Positions 16,900 to 25,718 of a stretch of DNA of 64,000 nt are shown one piece after another. Position 1 is the stretch's first letter. Each line of letters opens with the position of its first letter. The stretch is taken from contig NZ_JOFS01000029.1 of the NCBI RefSeq assembly GCF_000719285.1, positions 48,675 to 112,674 of the forward strand, in the 5' to 3' direction. The notes under the pieces were generated by a model, which worked only from the letters and a program-made list of their open reading frames with translations, was not told the origin of the DNA and did no database searches. This DNA is from Streptomyces bicolor. Lineage in GTDB: Bacteria; Actinomycetota; Actinomycetes; Streptomycetales; Streptomycetaceae. The position numbers and the translations under genes were made by a program.

Positions 16900-18528
16900 T
16901 TACGAAGTCTCGGCGACCACAGCCTCCGCCGGCACCGGCTCCTGTGCCGGCTTCTCCGGCTGCGCCAATGGCTCCGCCTCCACCGGAGTCGTCCGCTCCG
17001 GCAGCAGATCGAGTACCGCCTGCCGCTGCGCGTCGCTCGTCGCGTCGTCGTACGGGTCCGGGGTCGCCGGGACCTGAAGGCGATGGACGGGGCCCGTGCC
17101 GAGGCGCGCGTAGCCGCGGCCGGGCGGGACGTCGGTGACCGGAGTGGTGTGCGGGGGAGCGCCCAGGACCGTCTCCAGTTGTTCCGCCGTCGCGGGCCCG
17201 AGCACGACACGCGCGCGCGTGTGCTGTCGTACGGCGTCGCTGAGCGAGTCCAGCGCGTCCCACTGGTCCGCGACGACCACCGTGATGTTGGCAGCGCGGC
17301 CGTGCCGGAGGGGCACCTGGAGCAGGGACTGGGGGTCCTTGCGGTTGTCCGCCGCCGCGAGGTGGGAGAACGCGGTCGGACGGTCCAGGAGGATCCACAG
17401 CGGGCGCTTGGTGTCGTCCGGCGGGGGGTTGCCCGCCTGACGGGCCCGGTTGATGGCGATCAGGCGCCGCTCCGTCTCCGTCGCAGCCCACTCCAGGCTC
17501 GCCAGCGCCCCGGCAAGCCCGCACTCGACGGCCAGGACGCCGTCCCGCCCGATCAGGCAGGCGTACTCCCCGGTGCTGCCGCCCTCGACGATGACGACGT
17601 CGCCGTGCTGCAGGGCCTGCAGTGCGATCGAGCGCAGCAGGGTCGAGGTGCCGCTGCCGGGCTGGCCGATGACCAGGAGGTGGGGCTCGGTGGAGCGGAT
17701 GCCGGTGCGCCAGACGACCGGCGGTACGTCGCGCAGCTCCTCGCCGTGGGTGAGGGGCAGCGTGCGCTGGACCTGGGTGGGGTCGGTGAAGCCGAGGACG
17801 GTCTCGCCCGGGGTGGTGACGAAGCGCTGGGCGGCGATGTCGGTGGGCAGCGGCGCGAGGGCGGTGACGGTGAGCTCGTTGCCCATCTCGTCCCAGGTGA
17901 AGTGGTACTCCCGGCCGCGGCCGGACTTCGCGGTCAGCAGGTGCTCGATCCGCGCGCGGGCCTGTGCCTCGCCGTCGGTGAAGTAGGCCGGGTAGCGGAT
18001 CAGGAGACCGCGGACGCGTCCCGTGCCGTCGAACTCGTACTCCGGGAAGGCCTTCTCCCACTCGCCGCCGTGGGAGTAGAGCGGTTCCGGGTCGTCGGCG
18101 GCGGAGAAGTAGGGGACCAGTGCCTCGTACAGCGCCCTCAGCCGTTCCGTCTGCGACTCGTCGGGGCCGTCGGGTGCCGACGGCTTGCGGTCCCGGCCCT
18201 GCCAGGCCGCCGCCGCCATCAGTGTGATGACGGCGAGCAGCGGGCCGTACGGAACGAGCGCCACGACCATGATCACCGAGGCCACCATGAACAGCAGCAT
18301 GCCGCGCCTGTCCTTGGGTGTGTCGGCCCACTTGCGCCGCCCGGCCGAGGCCAGCCGGCGCAGACCGCGGGTGATCGTGATCAGCGGGTGGAGGACGTCA
18401 GAGGCGCTGTCGGACGCCGTCCGTGCCAGCTCCCGGCTCCGGGCGAACTGTACCCGGGCCAGCTCCCGGCTCCGGGCGATCTGGGCGCTGCCTGTGCTCA
18501 GGATGCGGGGGAGGGGGCGGCGGGCCAC
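16900..18528 (-). CDS. sffA: SffA-like FtsK/SpoIIIE-related protein with altered ATP site
   Basis: Protein of 542 residues, downstream of smeA. Two membrane helices lie near residues 75-108 after a basic N-terminus with a duplicated (Q)FARSRELAR/IARSRELAR segment. The C-terminal part is an FtsK/SpoIIIE-type domain. In S. coelicolor SmeA targets SffA to sporulation septa, where SffA helps chromosome segregation. The Walker A loop reads IGQPGSGTSTLLR: the usual lysine is Thr294, and the Walker B region reads PLWILLDRPTAF with Arg after the Asp. ATP use may therefore be weak or absent, or the annotation of a motor may be too simple. Confidence 0.85.
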   Translation of the reverse strand: MARRPLPRILSTGSAQIARSRELARVQFARSRELARTASDSASDVLHPLITITRGLRRLASAGRRKWADTPKDRRGMLLFMVASVIMVVALVPYGPLLAVITLMAAAAWQGRDRKPSAPDGPDESQTERLRALYEALVPYFSAADDPEPLYSHGGEWEKAFPEYEFDGTGRVRGLLIRYPAYFTDGEAQARARIEHLLTAKSGRGREYHFTWDEMGNELTVTALAPLPTDIAAQRFVTTPGETVLGFTDPTQVQRTLPLTHGEELRDVPPVVWRTGIRSTEPHLLVIGQPGSGTSTLLRSIALQALQHGDVVIVEGGSTGEYACLIGRDGVLAVECGLAGALASLEWAATETERRLIAINRARQAGNPPPDDTKRPLWILLDRPTAFSHLAAADNRKDPQSLLQVPLRHGRAANITVVVADQWDALDSLSDAVRQHTRARVVLGPATAEQLETVLGAPPHTTPVTDVPPGRGYARLGTGPVHRLQVPATPDPYDDATSDAQRQAVLDLLPERTTPVEAEPLAQPEKPAQEPVPAEAVVAETS

Positions 18529-18568
18529 TGCTGTCTCCTACAGGTGCGTACGGGTGGGTGGGGCGGCG

Positions 18569-18763
18569 TCAGAACTGGATGCCGCCCAGGAGGCTCGCCA
18601 GACTCTCGCCGCCGGCCTTGATGCTCGGGGCGATGGCCGTGCTCGCCAGATAGAAGCCGAAGAGAGCCGAGATCAGGGCGTGCGACGCCTTCAGCCCGTC
18701 CTTGCGGAAGAAGATGAAGACGACGATGCCGAGCAGGACGACGCCTGAGATCGAGAGGATCAT
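18569..18763 (-). CDS. smeA: SmeA small membrane protein of the sporulation septum
   Basis: Protein of 64 residues with an N-terminal membrane helix (ILSISGVVLLGIVVFIFF), a basic spot (RKDG) and a second hydrophobic region (ALISALFGFYLAST). Size, composition and position directly before the FtsK-like gene match SmeA, which in S. coelicolor recruits SffA to septa in sporulating hyphae. Forty bases separate it from sffA, so they are one operon. Confidence 0.88.
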   Translation of the reverse strand: MILSISGVVLLGIVVFIFFRKDGLKASHALISALFGFYLASTAIAPSIKAGGESLASLLGGIQF

Positions 18764-19089
18764 GTGAGTGCTCCTGGATTGTGGGGACAGTCACCATGAG
18801 TACTTCCAGGCTCACAGGATGTATCCATACGATAAAAGGTGCAACTGGGTGAAATTCGTTGGATTTCCCTCGGGTGGCGGAGTGTCCTTGGCCGGATGAG
18901 CTTGGGTGTCGTGCCCGACCGTGTCTGCGATGATCTTTGCCTCGGGCGCGTCGGGTCATGTGCCGCGCGAGCCAGTACCCTGGCGAATCACTCGTACGGC
19001 CGACACCGCTCGCCGGCCGTGCGCGTGCTCCCCGCAGTTCCCGTAGTTCCCCGCAGTCCCCGAGTTCGTAGTGAGAGGCGGTCCGGCCG
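18764..19089. other. Divergent control region between smeA and the ankyrin gene
   Basis: No gene is visible. The AT-richer part near 18820-18860 (ATACGATAAAAGG on the plus strand) is the probable smeA promoter; TTGCAC with CATCCT 17 bases on is the best pair on the minus strand. I cannot assign a sigma factor. Confidence 0.4.
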
Positions 19090-19482
19090 ATGACTGAAGC
19101 CCCCGACCCCGAGGTCGTGGAGCTGGCGACCAAGATCTTCGATCTGGCCCGGCAGGGGCAGACCGAGGCGCTCGTGGCGTACGTCGACGCCGGCGTTCCG
19201 GCCAACCTCACCAACGACCGCGGCGACTCGCTCGTGATGCTCGCCGCCTATCACGGCCACGCCGAGGCCGTGCGCGCCCTGCTCGCCCGTGGTGCCGAGG
19301 CGAACCGCGTCAACGACCGAGGCCAGACGCCACTCGCCGGTGCCGTCTTCAAGGGTGAGACCGAAGTGATCAAGGCCCTTCTGGAGGGCGGCGCCGACCC
19401 GGCCGCAGGCACGCCGTCGGCCGTGGACACAGCCCGGATGTTCGCCAAGACGGAACTGCTCGAGCTGTTCGGCGCACACTGA
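19090..19482 (+). CDS. Ankyrin-repeat protein
   Basis: Protein of 130 residues made of about three and a half ankyrin repeats: GQTEALVAYVDAGVPANLTN, DRGDSLVMLAAYHGHAEAVR with ALLARGAEANRVN, and DRGQTPLAGAVFKGETEVIK with ALLEGGADPAAG. Such small proteins usually bind a protein partner. No signal peptide. It has its own upstream region and a 301-base gap after it. Confidence 0.9.
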   Translation: MTEAPDPEVVELATKIFDLARQGQTEALVAYVDAGVPANLTNDRGDSLVMLAAYHGHAEAVRALLARGAEANRVNDRGQTPLAGAVFKGETEVIKALLEGGADPAAGTPSAVDTARMFAKTELLELFGAH

Positions 19483-19783
19483 TCCGAACATTCTGACCAG
19501 CCACAACACAGAAAACGGGGGAGGCGGTACAGGGCCGCCGAAATTTCGGTCGCGGCAGATGGAAGTGCCGAGTCATCATGACGTCGTGATTCACGGACGC
19601 GATGGCTGGGCAGGTGTTGCCGCACCACGCGGGCCGTGATGCGGTCCGCATGGGCCACTGACGAGAGGCAGAGGAAAATGGTCTACAGCAAGCAGGAAAC
19701 GGCGGGCGCCCCGACGTGTTGTCACGCGGCCAGGTGAAGCAAGATCCCCGGTTGCGTCGACGCTTGATGTGAGGCTGTTTCCC
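19483..19783. other. Gap between ankyrin and HEAT-like genes
   Basis: No gene is supported here. The only distinct sign is the 12-bp palindrome CCGAAATTTCGG at 19538-19549, which could be an operator for the downstream gene. A run of GGGGGAGGCGG lies just before it without a reading frame behind it. Confidence 0.4.
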
Positions 19784-21202
19784 ATGTTCGAACCGGTCAT
19801 AGCGCCCAGCGGTACGCTGCTCGGCCTGCTCCAGCGGGGCCGCGGCGACGGCACACTGCACGCGCTCACCGCCCCGCGCGCCGAGGCGCTCGCGGCCCTG
19901 AACCACTGCGTGCTGCGGGATCCCCGCCACGACTGGCAGGTGGAGAACCGCTCCCTGTACTACGCCCGTCTCTACCTCGACCTGAACGGCGAGCTGGACG
20001 AGATCGAGGCCCACCTCTTCGACGTCGAGGACGCCCTGGACACCGAGGAGTCACGTACCGGTCTGGCCCTGGCCGTCCTCGGTCACCTGGCCTCCTACGG
20101 CAGGCGGGACGCTCTCCAGCTGCTGCGCAGGTATGCCGCGTCAGGCTCCAACTGGGCCTGGGCGCTCGACGAACTGGCGCTGCGGGACGACGACGCCGGG
20201 CTGCTTGCCCTGGCCGCTCCGGTGCTGGCGCGTTTCCCGGCCGACGCCGAGGGCGAGGCCGAGCTGGCCGCCGCCGTACGCGATGCTTTTGAGCCACGGC
20301 CGTGGCGGCTGTGGGCCGAGGATCCGCGCGAATCGATCGCCACGCGCGTGCGTGCCGCTCAGGAGACCGGCTGCTTCGACCGCTGGCAGCGGCAGATGCG
20401 ACCAACCGGGCCCCGTCCGGGGTGGAGCGTGCAGGCGGTCTTCGAGTGGGCCCAGCAGGGCATCGAGCGCGGTGCCGCGCTGCATGTGCCCGCCGCTCGG
20501 TGTCTCACCGCCGTCGCCGGTCCCGAGGACCGGCCCGAGATCGTCGCCGCCGCCAAGGAGGGCACCGACGGCGCCCGCTGTACGGCCCTGCGCTATCTCG
20601 CCGACAGCAATGACCCGGACGCCCTCGACCTGATCGAGGCGGCGGTCGTCACGGGATCGCCGACCGTCGTGGAGGCAGCCCTCGACGCATTCGAACGTAT
20701 GCGCAGTATCGCCGCCGTCGACCGCGCGCGGGGCTGGGCCCGACGGCCCGACCCACTGGGCGCCGCCGCCGGGCGCATGCTCGCCTGCCGGGGCGGAGCC
20801 GAGGACAAGGACCTCGTGCTCGCGGCGCTCCGGGAAGCGGTACGGGGTGAGGGCCCCGACGCACCGACCCTGTGGACCCTCGTCGACGGCACCGGACGGC
20901 TCGGCATCGCCTGCGCCGCCCCCGTGCTGCGCCATATCTACCGCGAGACCGCCTCCTCCCATCTGCGCGGCCGCACCGCCCGCGCCCTCGCCGCCACCGA
21001 CCCCTCCTTCGCGTCCGGATTCGCCGTCGAATGCCTCTGGGACTGCGAGGAGACCACCCGCGAGATCGCCGCCCGGCACGCCGAGACCGGTGACACACGC
21101 GTCGTCGAGCGGTTGCGCCGGCTCGCCGCCGACCCGGCCGAGGAAGCCGAGGTCCAGACGGCCGTACGCAGCCGGATCGGACCGGACCCGACCGCCGGCT
21201 GA
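19784..21202 (+). CDS. HEAT/armadillo-like helical repeat protein
   Basis: Protein of 472 residues, entirely helical, with repeated paired helices such as EIVAAAKEGTDGARCTALRY, LIEAAVVTGSPTVVEAALDA, LVLAALREAVRGEGPDAPTL and LRRLAADPAEEAEVQTAVRS. This is typical of HEAT-like scaffolds. The ATG at 19784 follows GAGG; an ATG 15 bases earlier is possible. I recall a conserved Streptomyces gene of this kind next to the ankyrin gene, without a role. A terminator hairpin follows. Confidence 0.75.
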   Translation: MFEPVIAPSGTLLGLLQRGRGDGTLHALTAPRAEALAALNHCVLRDPRHDWQVENRSLYYARLYLDLNGELDEIEAHLFDVEDALDTEESRTGLALAVLGHLASYGRRDALQLLRRYAASGSNWAWALDELALRDDDAGLLALAAPVLARFPADAEGEAELAAAVRDAFEPRPWRLWAEDPRESIATRVRAAQETGCFDRWQRQMRPTGPRPGWSVQAVFEWAQQGIERGAALHVPAARCLTAVAGPEDRPEIVAAAKEGTDGARCTALRYLADSNDPDALDLIEAAVVTGSPTVVEAALDAFERMRSIAAVDRARGWARRPDPLGAAAGRMLACRGGAEDKDLVLAALREAVRGEGPDAPTLWTLVDGTGRLGIACAAPVLRHIYRETASSHLRGRTARALAATDPSFASGFAVECLWDCEETTREIAARHAETGDTRVVERLRRLAADPAEEAEVQTAVRSRIGPDPTAG

Positions 21203-21310
21203 TCACCGTCCGGGCCTGACGGTCGGCTGATCGCTGATCATGGGGCGGCATATGTGTTCACGCTGTGAAACTCGGGGAGATCCGCCCGCGAGGTGAACGC
21301 GGGATGACCT

Positions 21311-21345
21311 GCGGGTCAGACGCGCATGGACGTGATCTGACCCGC
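21311..21345 (+). terminator. Terminator before the glycosyltransferase operon
   Basis: Perfect 10-bp stem GCGGGTCAGA / TCTGACCCGC with a 15-base loop, 109 bases after the previous stop and 91 before the next start. Confidence 0.7.
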
Positions 21346-21435
21346 TCGGGTGCGCAGCGGAACGCTCATGGGACGTTTGTCGTTCAGAAAGATCCACTTT
21401 GACGCGGCCACGTCCAGCACGGCGACAACACCGGT

Positions 21436-22566
21436 ATGCGTGTCGTCATCGTGACCGAATCCTTTCCCCCCGATGTGAACGGCGTGGCCCATTGCGCGCT
21501 CCAGACCGCCCGACACCTCGTCGACCGCGGTCACGCTCCCCTCGTCGTCGCACCCGCTCCGGCGCCCGGAAACAAGCTCGCCGCCCTGGCGGCGCCGTGC
21601 CCGGTCGTCCATGTCCCCTCCCTCCCGCTCCCCGGCTACCCCCAGGTCCGCGTCGCCCTCCCCAGCCGGCGCCTCGCCCAGGCGATCGTCCAGCACCGCC
21701 CGGACGTCGTGCACCTGGCCAGCCCCTTCGTTCTCGGCGTCCGCGGGATGGCCGCCGCCGCCAAGTTCGGCGTCCCCGCCGTCGCCGTCTACCAGACCGA
21801 CCTGGCCGGCTACGCCCGCACCTACATGGGCGCCGGCGAGGCCGCGGCCTGGAGGCGCATACGGTCCGTGCACTCCGCCGCCGACCTCACCCTCGTCCCG
21901 TCCAGCGCGTCCATGAGCGACCTCGAGGCCCACGGGGTGCCCCGGCTCAAGCTGTGGGCACGCGGCGTGGACACCGCCCGCTTCCGCCCCGAACTCCGCG
22001 ACGAGGCGCTGCGCCGCGAACTCGCCCCGAACGGCGAGGTGATCGTCGGCTACGTCGGCCGGCTCGCCCCGGAGAAGCACATCGAACTGCTCGCCGACAC
22101 CTGCCGCCTGCCGGGCGTGAAGGTTGTCATCGTCGGCGACGGGCCGAGCCAGCCCGCGCTCGCCGAGGTGCTGCCCGGCGCCGTCTTCCTGGGCCGTCGC
22201 GGCGGGGACGACCTCGCCCGGATCTTCGCCTCGTTCGACGTCTTCGCCCACACGGGTCCGTTCGAGACCTTCTGCCAGACCGTGCAGGAGGCCATGGCCA
22301 GTGGAGTGCCCGTCGTCGCGCCCGCCGCCGGTGGCCCGCTCGACCTGGTCGACCACCGCCGCACCGGCCTGCTGGTGCCGCCGCGCGACGCCGCGGCCGT
22401 ACGGGACGCCGTCCAGTCCCTGGTCGCCGACCCGGCGCTGCGGGCCGCGTACGGGGCCGCCGGACGGGAGACGGTCGAGGGCCGCACCTGGGCGGCCATC
22501 GGCGACCAGCTGATCGGGCACTACGCGGATGTGCTCGCCGCGCGCCGGGCGGTGGTGGCGGCATGA
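21436..22566 (+). CDS. GT4 glycosyltransferase, probably a mannosyltransferase
   Basis: Protein of 376 residues with two Rossmann halves. The acceptor half opens with MRVVIVTESFPPDVNGVAH, as in MgtA/PimB-type enzymes; the donor half has VGYVGRLAPEKHIELLADTC, VIVGDGPSQPALAE and the E-x7-E motif in PFETFCQTVQEAMASGVPVV. These are GDP-mannose-dependent alpha-mannosyltransferases in related actinomycetes, so a role in mannosylated lipid or envelope glycan is likely but inferred. It opens a three-gene operon with ATGA overlaps, so the products are made together. Confidence 0.87.
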   Translation: MRVVIVTESFPPDVNGVAHCALQTARHLVDRGHAPLVVAPAPAPGNKLAALAAPCPVVHVPSLPLPGYPQVRVALPSRRLAQAIVQHRPDVVHLASPFVLGVRGMAAAAKFGVPAVAVYQTDLAGYARTYMGAGEAAAWRRIRSVHSAADLTLVPSSASMSDLEAHGVPRLKLWARGVDTARFRPELRDEALRRELAPNGEVIVGYVGRLAPEKHIELLADTCRLPGVKVVIVGDGPSQPALAEVLPGAVFLGRRGGDDLARIFASFDVFAHTGPFETFCQTVQEAMASGVPVVAPAAGGPLDLVDHRRTGLLVPPRDAAAVRDAVQSLVADPALRAAYGAAGRETVEGRTWAAIGDQLIGHYADVLAARRAVVAA

Positions 22567-23723
22567 CCGGCCTGCGGATCGTCCGGCTCGCGAACTTCGT
22601 CGCGCCCGCCTCCGGCGGACTGCGCACCGCACTGCGCGAACTCGGCAAGGGCTTCAAGCTGGCGGGCCACGACCCCGTCCTCATCGTGCCGGGTGACAAG
22701 TACAGCGACTGCGAGACCGAGCAGGGCCGCGTGATCACCCTGCCCGGCCCGATGCTGCCCGGCACCGGCGGCTACCGCGTGCTCATCGACAAGCGGCGGG
22801 TCGCGTCCCTCCTGGAGGAGCTCGCACCCGACCGCCTGGAGGTCTCCGACCGCACCACGCTGCGGTGGACCGGCAAGTGGGCCCGCCGTGCCCGCGTCCC
22901 CGCCGTGATGGTCTCCCACGAGACCGCCGACGGCGTGCTGCGCACCTGGGGCCTGTCGGAGAACCTGTCCCGGCGCGCCGCGGACGCCCTCAACGTCCGT
23001 ACCGCCCACACGTACTCGAAGGTCGTGTGCACCACCGAGTTCGCCGAGCGGGAGTTCGTGCGGATCGGCGCCCGCAACGTCGTACGGGCCCCGCTGGGCG
23101 TCGACCTGATGAACCGGCGTCCCACCCTGCGCGACGCCGCACTGCGCGCCACGCACGCGCGTGCCGACGAGACGCTGCTGGTGATGTGCTCCCGCCTCTC
23201 CGTGGAGAAGCGGCCCGGTACCGCGCTGGACGCCCTGGAGTCGCTCCGCCGGCGCGGAGTGCGCGCCGTGCTCGTGGTCGCCGGGAACGGCCCGCTGCGC
23301 GCGGGGCTCGAGAAGCGGGCCCAGGAGCGCGACCTGCCGGTGACCTTCCTCGGGCACGTCGCCGACCGCAGCCTGCTCGGCGCCCTCCAGGCCTCCGCCG
23401 ACGTGGCCCTGGCCCCCGGGCCCGCCGAGACGTTCGGGCTCGCCGCGCTGGAGGCCATGGCCTGCGGCACGCCCGTCGTGGCGAGCGCGTCCTCCGCGCT
23501 GCCGGAGGTGATCGGTTCCGCCGGAGCCACCGCGGCGGACAACGGGGACGCCTTCGCGGACGCCGTTGAGATGCTCCTGGACCGCCCCGAGCGTGAGCGC
23601 CGGGAGATCGCACGCGCGCGTGCGGAGTGCTTCGGATGGGGCGCCGCGGTGGACGCCTTCCTCACCGCGCACGACGCGGCTCTGCCCGCGCGTCCCTTCG
23701 TGCGTGCGGAGGGCGCGGCATGA
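22563..23723 (+). CDS. Second GT4 glycosyltransferase
   Basis: Protein of 386 residues; the ATG at 22563 overlaps the previous TGA by four bases. It begins LRIVRLANFVAPASGGLRTA (acceptor half) and has the donor half with MCSRLSVEKRPGTALDAL, LVVAGNGPLRAGLE and the E-x7-E motif in PAETFGLAALEAMACGTPVV. It probably adds a further sugar after the first enzyme. No membrane helix is visible. Its own stop overlaps the start of the SGNH hydrolase gene. Confidence 0.87.
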   Translation: MTGLRIVRLANFVAPASGGLRTALRELGKGFKLAGHDPVLIVPGDKYSDCETEQGRVITLPGPMLPGTGGYRVLIDKRRVASLLEELAPDRLEVSDRTTLRWTGKWARRARVPAVMVSHETADGVLRTWGLSENLSRRAADALNVRTAHTYSKVVCTTEFAEREFVRIGARNVVRAPLGVDLMNRRPTLRDAALRATHARADETLLVMCSRLSVEKRPGTALDALESLRRRGVRAVLVVAGNGPLRAGLEKRAQERDLPVTFLGHVADRSLLGALQASADVALAPGPAETFGLAALEAMACGTPVVASASSALPEVIGSAGATAADNGDAFADAVEMLLDRPERERREIARARAECFGWGAAVDAFLTAHDAALPARPFVRAEGAA

Positions 23724-24817
23724 GACCGCTCCGTTACGTCGCCCTCGGGGACTCGCTGACCGAGGGGGTGGGCGATCCCGTGGGGAACGGGTGGCGCGGC
23801 TGGGCCGCACTGCTCGCCGGCGGACTGTCCGAACCGTCCGCCGAGTTCACCAACCTCGCGGTCAGCGGGGCACAGACGCGGGACGTGCTGGAGACCCAGC
23901 TGCCCGCCGCGCTGGACCTGCGGCCCGATGTCGCGTCCGTCCTAGTGGGCGTCAATGACACGCTGCGCAGCACCTTCGACATAGAGAAGATCGCCGAACG
24001 CCTCGACAAGGTCTACGCGGCCTTCACCCGTCAGGGCACGGCCGTGCTCACGGCCTGCCTGCCCGACCCGGGCACGATGCTGGGGCTGCCGGCGGTCCTC
24101 GGCAACCCGCTGGCCCGCAGGCAGCGGGCCGTCAACACGGTGGTCCACACGTTGTCCGAGCGGTACGGGGCGGTGCATCTGCACGCGGTCGACGACGCCT
24201 GGATCATGGACCGCGCGATGTGGAGCTCGGACCGGCTGCACCCCGGGGAGCGCGGGCACCGGCAGATCGCCCTGCGCTTCCACGCGATGCTGGCGCAGCG
24301 GGGCATCGCGACGCAGACGGCGCCCTCGCCCGAGCCCGAGTTCCCGCCGCCCACCAAGTCGGCGAGCCTGCTGTGGCTGGCCACCGCCGGTACCGCCTGG
24401 GTGATCCGGCGGTGCAACGACCTGCTGCCCCAGTTGCTTCGCCTCGCCGCCGTCGAGATGCGGCACCGCGCGCGGGGTACCTGCGGGCGGCTCGACCTGC
24501 GTTCGGCACACGCGGTGTCGGTGGCGCTGGCTTCGCTCCCGGCGCCGGAGCCGACGGGACCGGCCGAGCGTCGGCCGGTGGCTGGGGCCATGGGGTTGGC
24601 CGAGCAACGGTCGGTGCCGGAGCGGATGGGGATGCCTGCACATCGGCCGACGCCTGAGTCGATGGCGCTGCCCGAGCATCGGCCGGCGTCCGAGCACCGG
24701 TTGGTCCCTGAGCGTCGGCCCGTGCCGGAGCACCTCTCCCTGCCTGAGGGACTGTCGGTGCCCGTGCCCGGACAGCGCTCGGTCGCCGGGCAGCACCCGG
24801 CACCGGAGGCGGCGTAG
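23720..24817 (+). CDS. SGNH/GDSL hydrolase with a repetitive C-terminal tail
   Basis: Protein of 365 residues; the start overlaps the preceding stop (ATGA). The catalytic domain (residues 1-200) shows block I ALGDSLTEGVGD with the nucleophile Ser, block III VGVND and block V SDRLHPGERGH with the Asp and His. It is likely an esterase or acyl hydrolase acting on the glycoside made by the two upstream transferases. A hydrophobic patch (SLLWLATAGTAWVI) follows. The last 90 residues are a degenerate array of short units like PERRPV, PEHRPA, PEHLSL and PERMGM, of no known fold. No signal peptide is seen. Confidence 0.85.
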   Translation: MRPLRYVALGDSLTEGVGDPVGNGWRGWAALLAGGLSEPSAEFTNLAVSGAQTRDVLETQLPAALDLRPDVASVLVGVNDTLRSTFDIEKIAERLDKVYAAFTRQGTAVLTACLPDPGTMLGLPAVLGNPLARRQRAVNTVVHTLSERYGAVHLHAVDDAWIMDRAMWSSDRLHPGERGHRQIALRFHAMLAQRGIATQTAPSPEPEFPPPTKSASLLWLATAGTAWVIRRCNDLLPQLLRLAAVEMRHRARGTCGRLDLRSAHAVSVALASLPAPEPTGPAERRPVAGAMGLAEQRSVPERMGMPAHRPTPESMALPEHRPASEHRLVPERRPVPEHLSLPEGLSVPVPGQRSVAGQHPAPEAA

Positions 24818-24848
24818 GGCACGCGTGCGTGGCGGGATGCGGCCGGCG

Positions 24849-25718
24849 TCAGCGACGACGTACGGCCACGAAGCGGATCGGGGTGCCCGGTACCGCCTGC
24901 GCGGCGGCCGGGAGGTCGGCCGCGGGGACGACGGCGATCACCGGGTAGCCGCCCGTGGTGGGATGGTCGGCCAGGAACACGACCGGTCGGCCGTCGGGCG
25001 GGACCTGGACCGCGCCCAAGACCACGCCTTCGCTGGGGAGTTCACGCGTGAGGGCCCGTTCCAGGGCGGGGCCGTCGGTGCGCAACCCGATGCGGTTGCT
25101 CGCCGGGGACACGCGGTAGGCACGGGAGGTGAAGACCCGCACGGCCTCCGGCGTGAACCAGTCGTCGCGCGGGCCCGGCGTGACGCGCAGGACCAGTTCG
25201 GCGGGGGGAGCCGGCTGCGGGGTGACGTCCACGCGCGCGTGCAGCCGCGTCGGCGTGCCCAGGGGCAGCACCGCGCCGTCCGTGAGGGGCGGTGGGCCGA
25301 GTCCGGACAGGAGATCCGTGGAGCGGCTGCCGAGGACCGGCTCGACGGTGATGCCGCCGGAGACAGCCACATAGCTCCGTACGCCTGAGACGGCCGCACC
25401 GACGTCCAGGAGCGCACCCGCGGGCACCCGCACCGGAGCGCCCCAGGCGACCGGGCGCCCGTCCACCGTGACCCGGCAGGGCGCACCGCCGACGGCCGCG
25501 GTGACCGTCGAACGAGGCCGCACCGCACAGCCGTTGAGCGTGGTCTCCAGCACGGCCGCCTCCGGGGCGTTGCCGACCAGGCGGTTGACCAGCGCCGCCG
25601 CCGGCCCGTCCAGCGCACCCGAGCGCGGCACGCCGAGGTGCGCGTGCCCGGCACGGCCCAGGTCCTGGACGGTGGTGAGCGCCCCGGCGCGTACGACGCA
25701 GAGCGCGCGGTCGGTCAT
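24849..25718 (-). CDS. pxpC: 5-oxoprolinase subunit PxpC
   Basis: Protein of 289 residues of the KipA/biotin-dependent carboxylase-like family. It shows VVRAGALTTVQDLGRAGHAH at the N-terminus, then GVPRSGALDGPAAALVNRLV and NAPEAAVLETTLNG, and near the C-terminus SNRIGLRTDGPAL with ADHPTTGGYPVIAVV, all family signatures. With PxpA and PxpB it forms the ATP-dependent enzyme that opens 5-oxoproline to glutamate. The ATG at 25718 overlaps the pxpB stop by four bases. Confidence 0.93.
   Translation of the reverse strand: MTDRALCVVRAGALTTVQDLGRAGHAHLGVPRSGALDGPAAALVNRLVGNAPEAAVLETTLNGCAVRPRSTVTAAVGGAPCRVTVDGRPVAWGAPVRVPAGALLDVGAAVSGVRSYVAVSGGITVEPVLGSRSTDLLSGLGPPPLTDGAVLPLGTPTRLHARVDVTPQPAPPAELVLRVTPGPRDDWFTPEAVRVFTSRAYRVSPASNRIGLRTDGPALERALTRELPSEGVVLGAVQVPPDGRPVVFLADHPTTGGYPVIAVVPAADLPAAAQAVPGTPIRFVAVRRR

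Noticed and set aside
19251..19658. Open frame antisense to the ankyrin gene
   Set aside because: It is a mirror of the ankyrin-repeat coding sequence and shows no conserved features.
21399..22562. Long upstream extension of the second glycosyltransferase reading frame
   Set aside because: The upstream part is an Arg/Pro-rich out-of-frame reading of the first glycosyltransferase; the ATGA overlap at 22563 gives a natural start.
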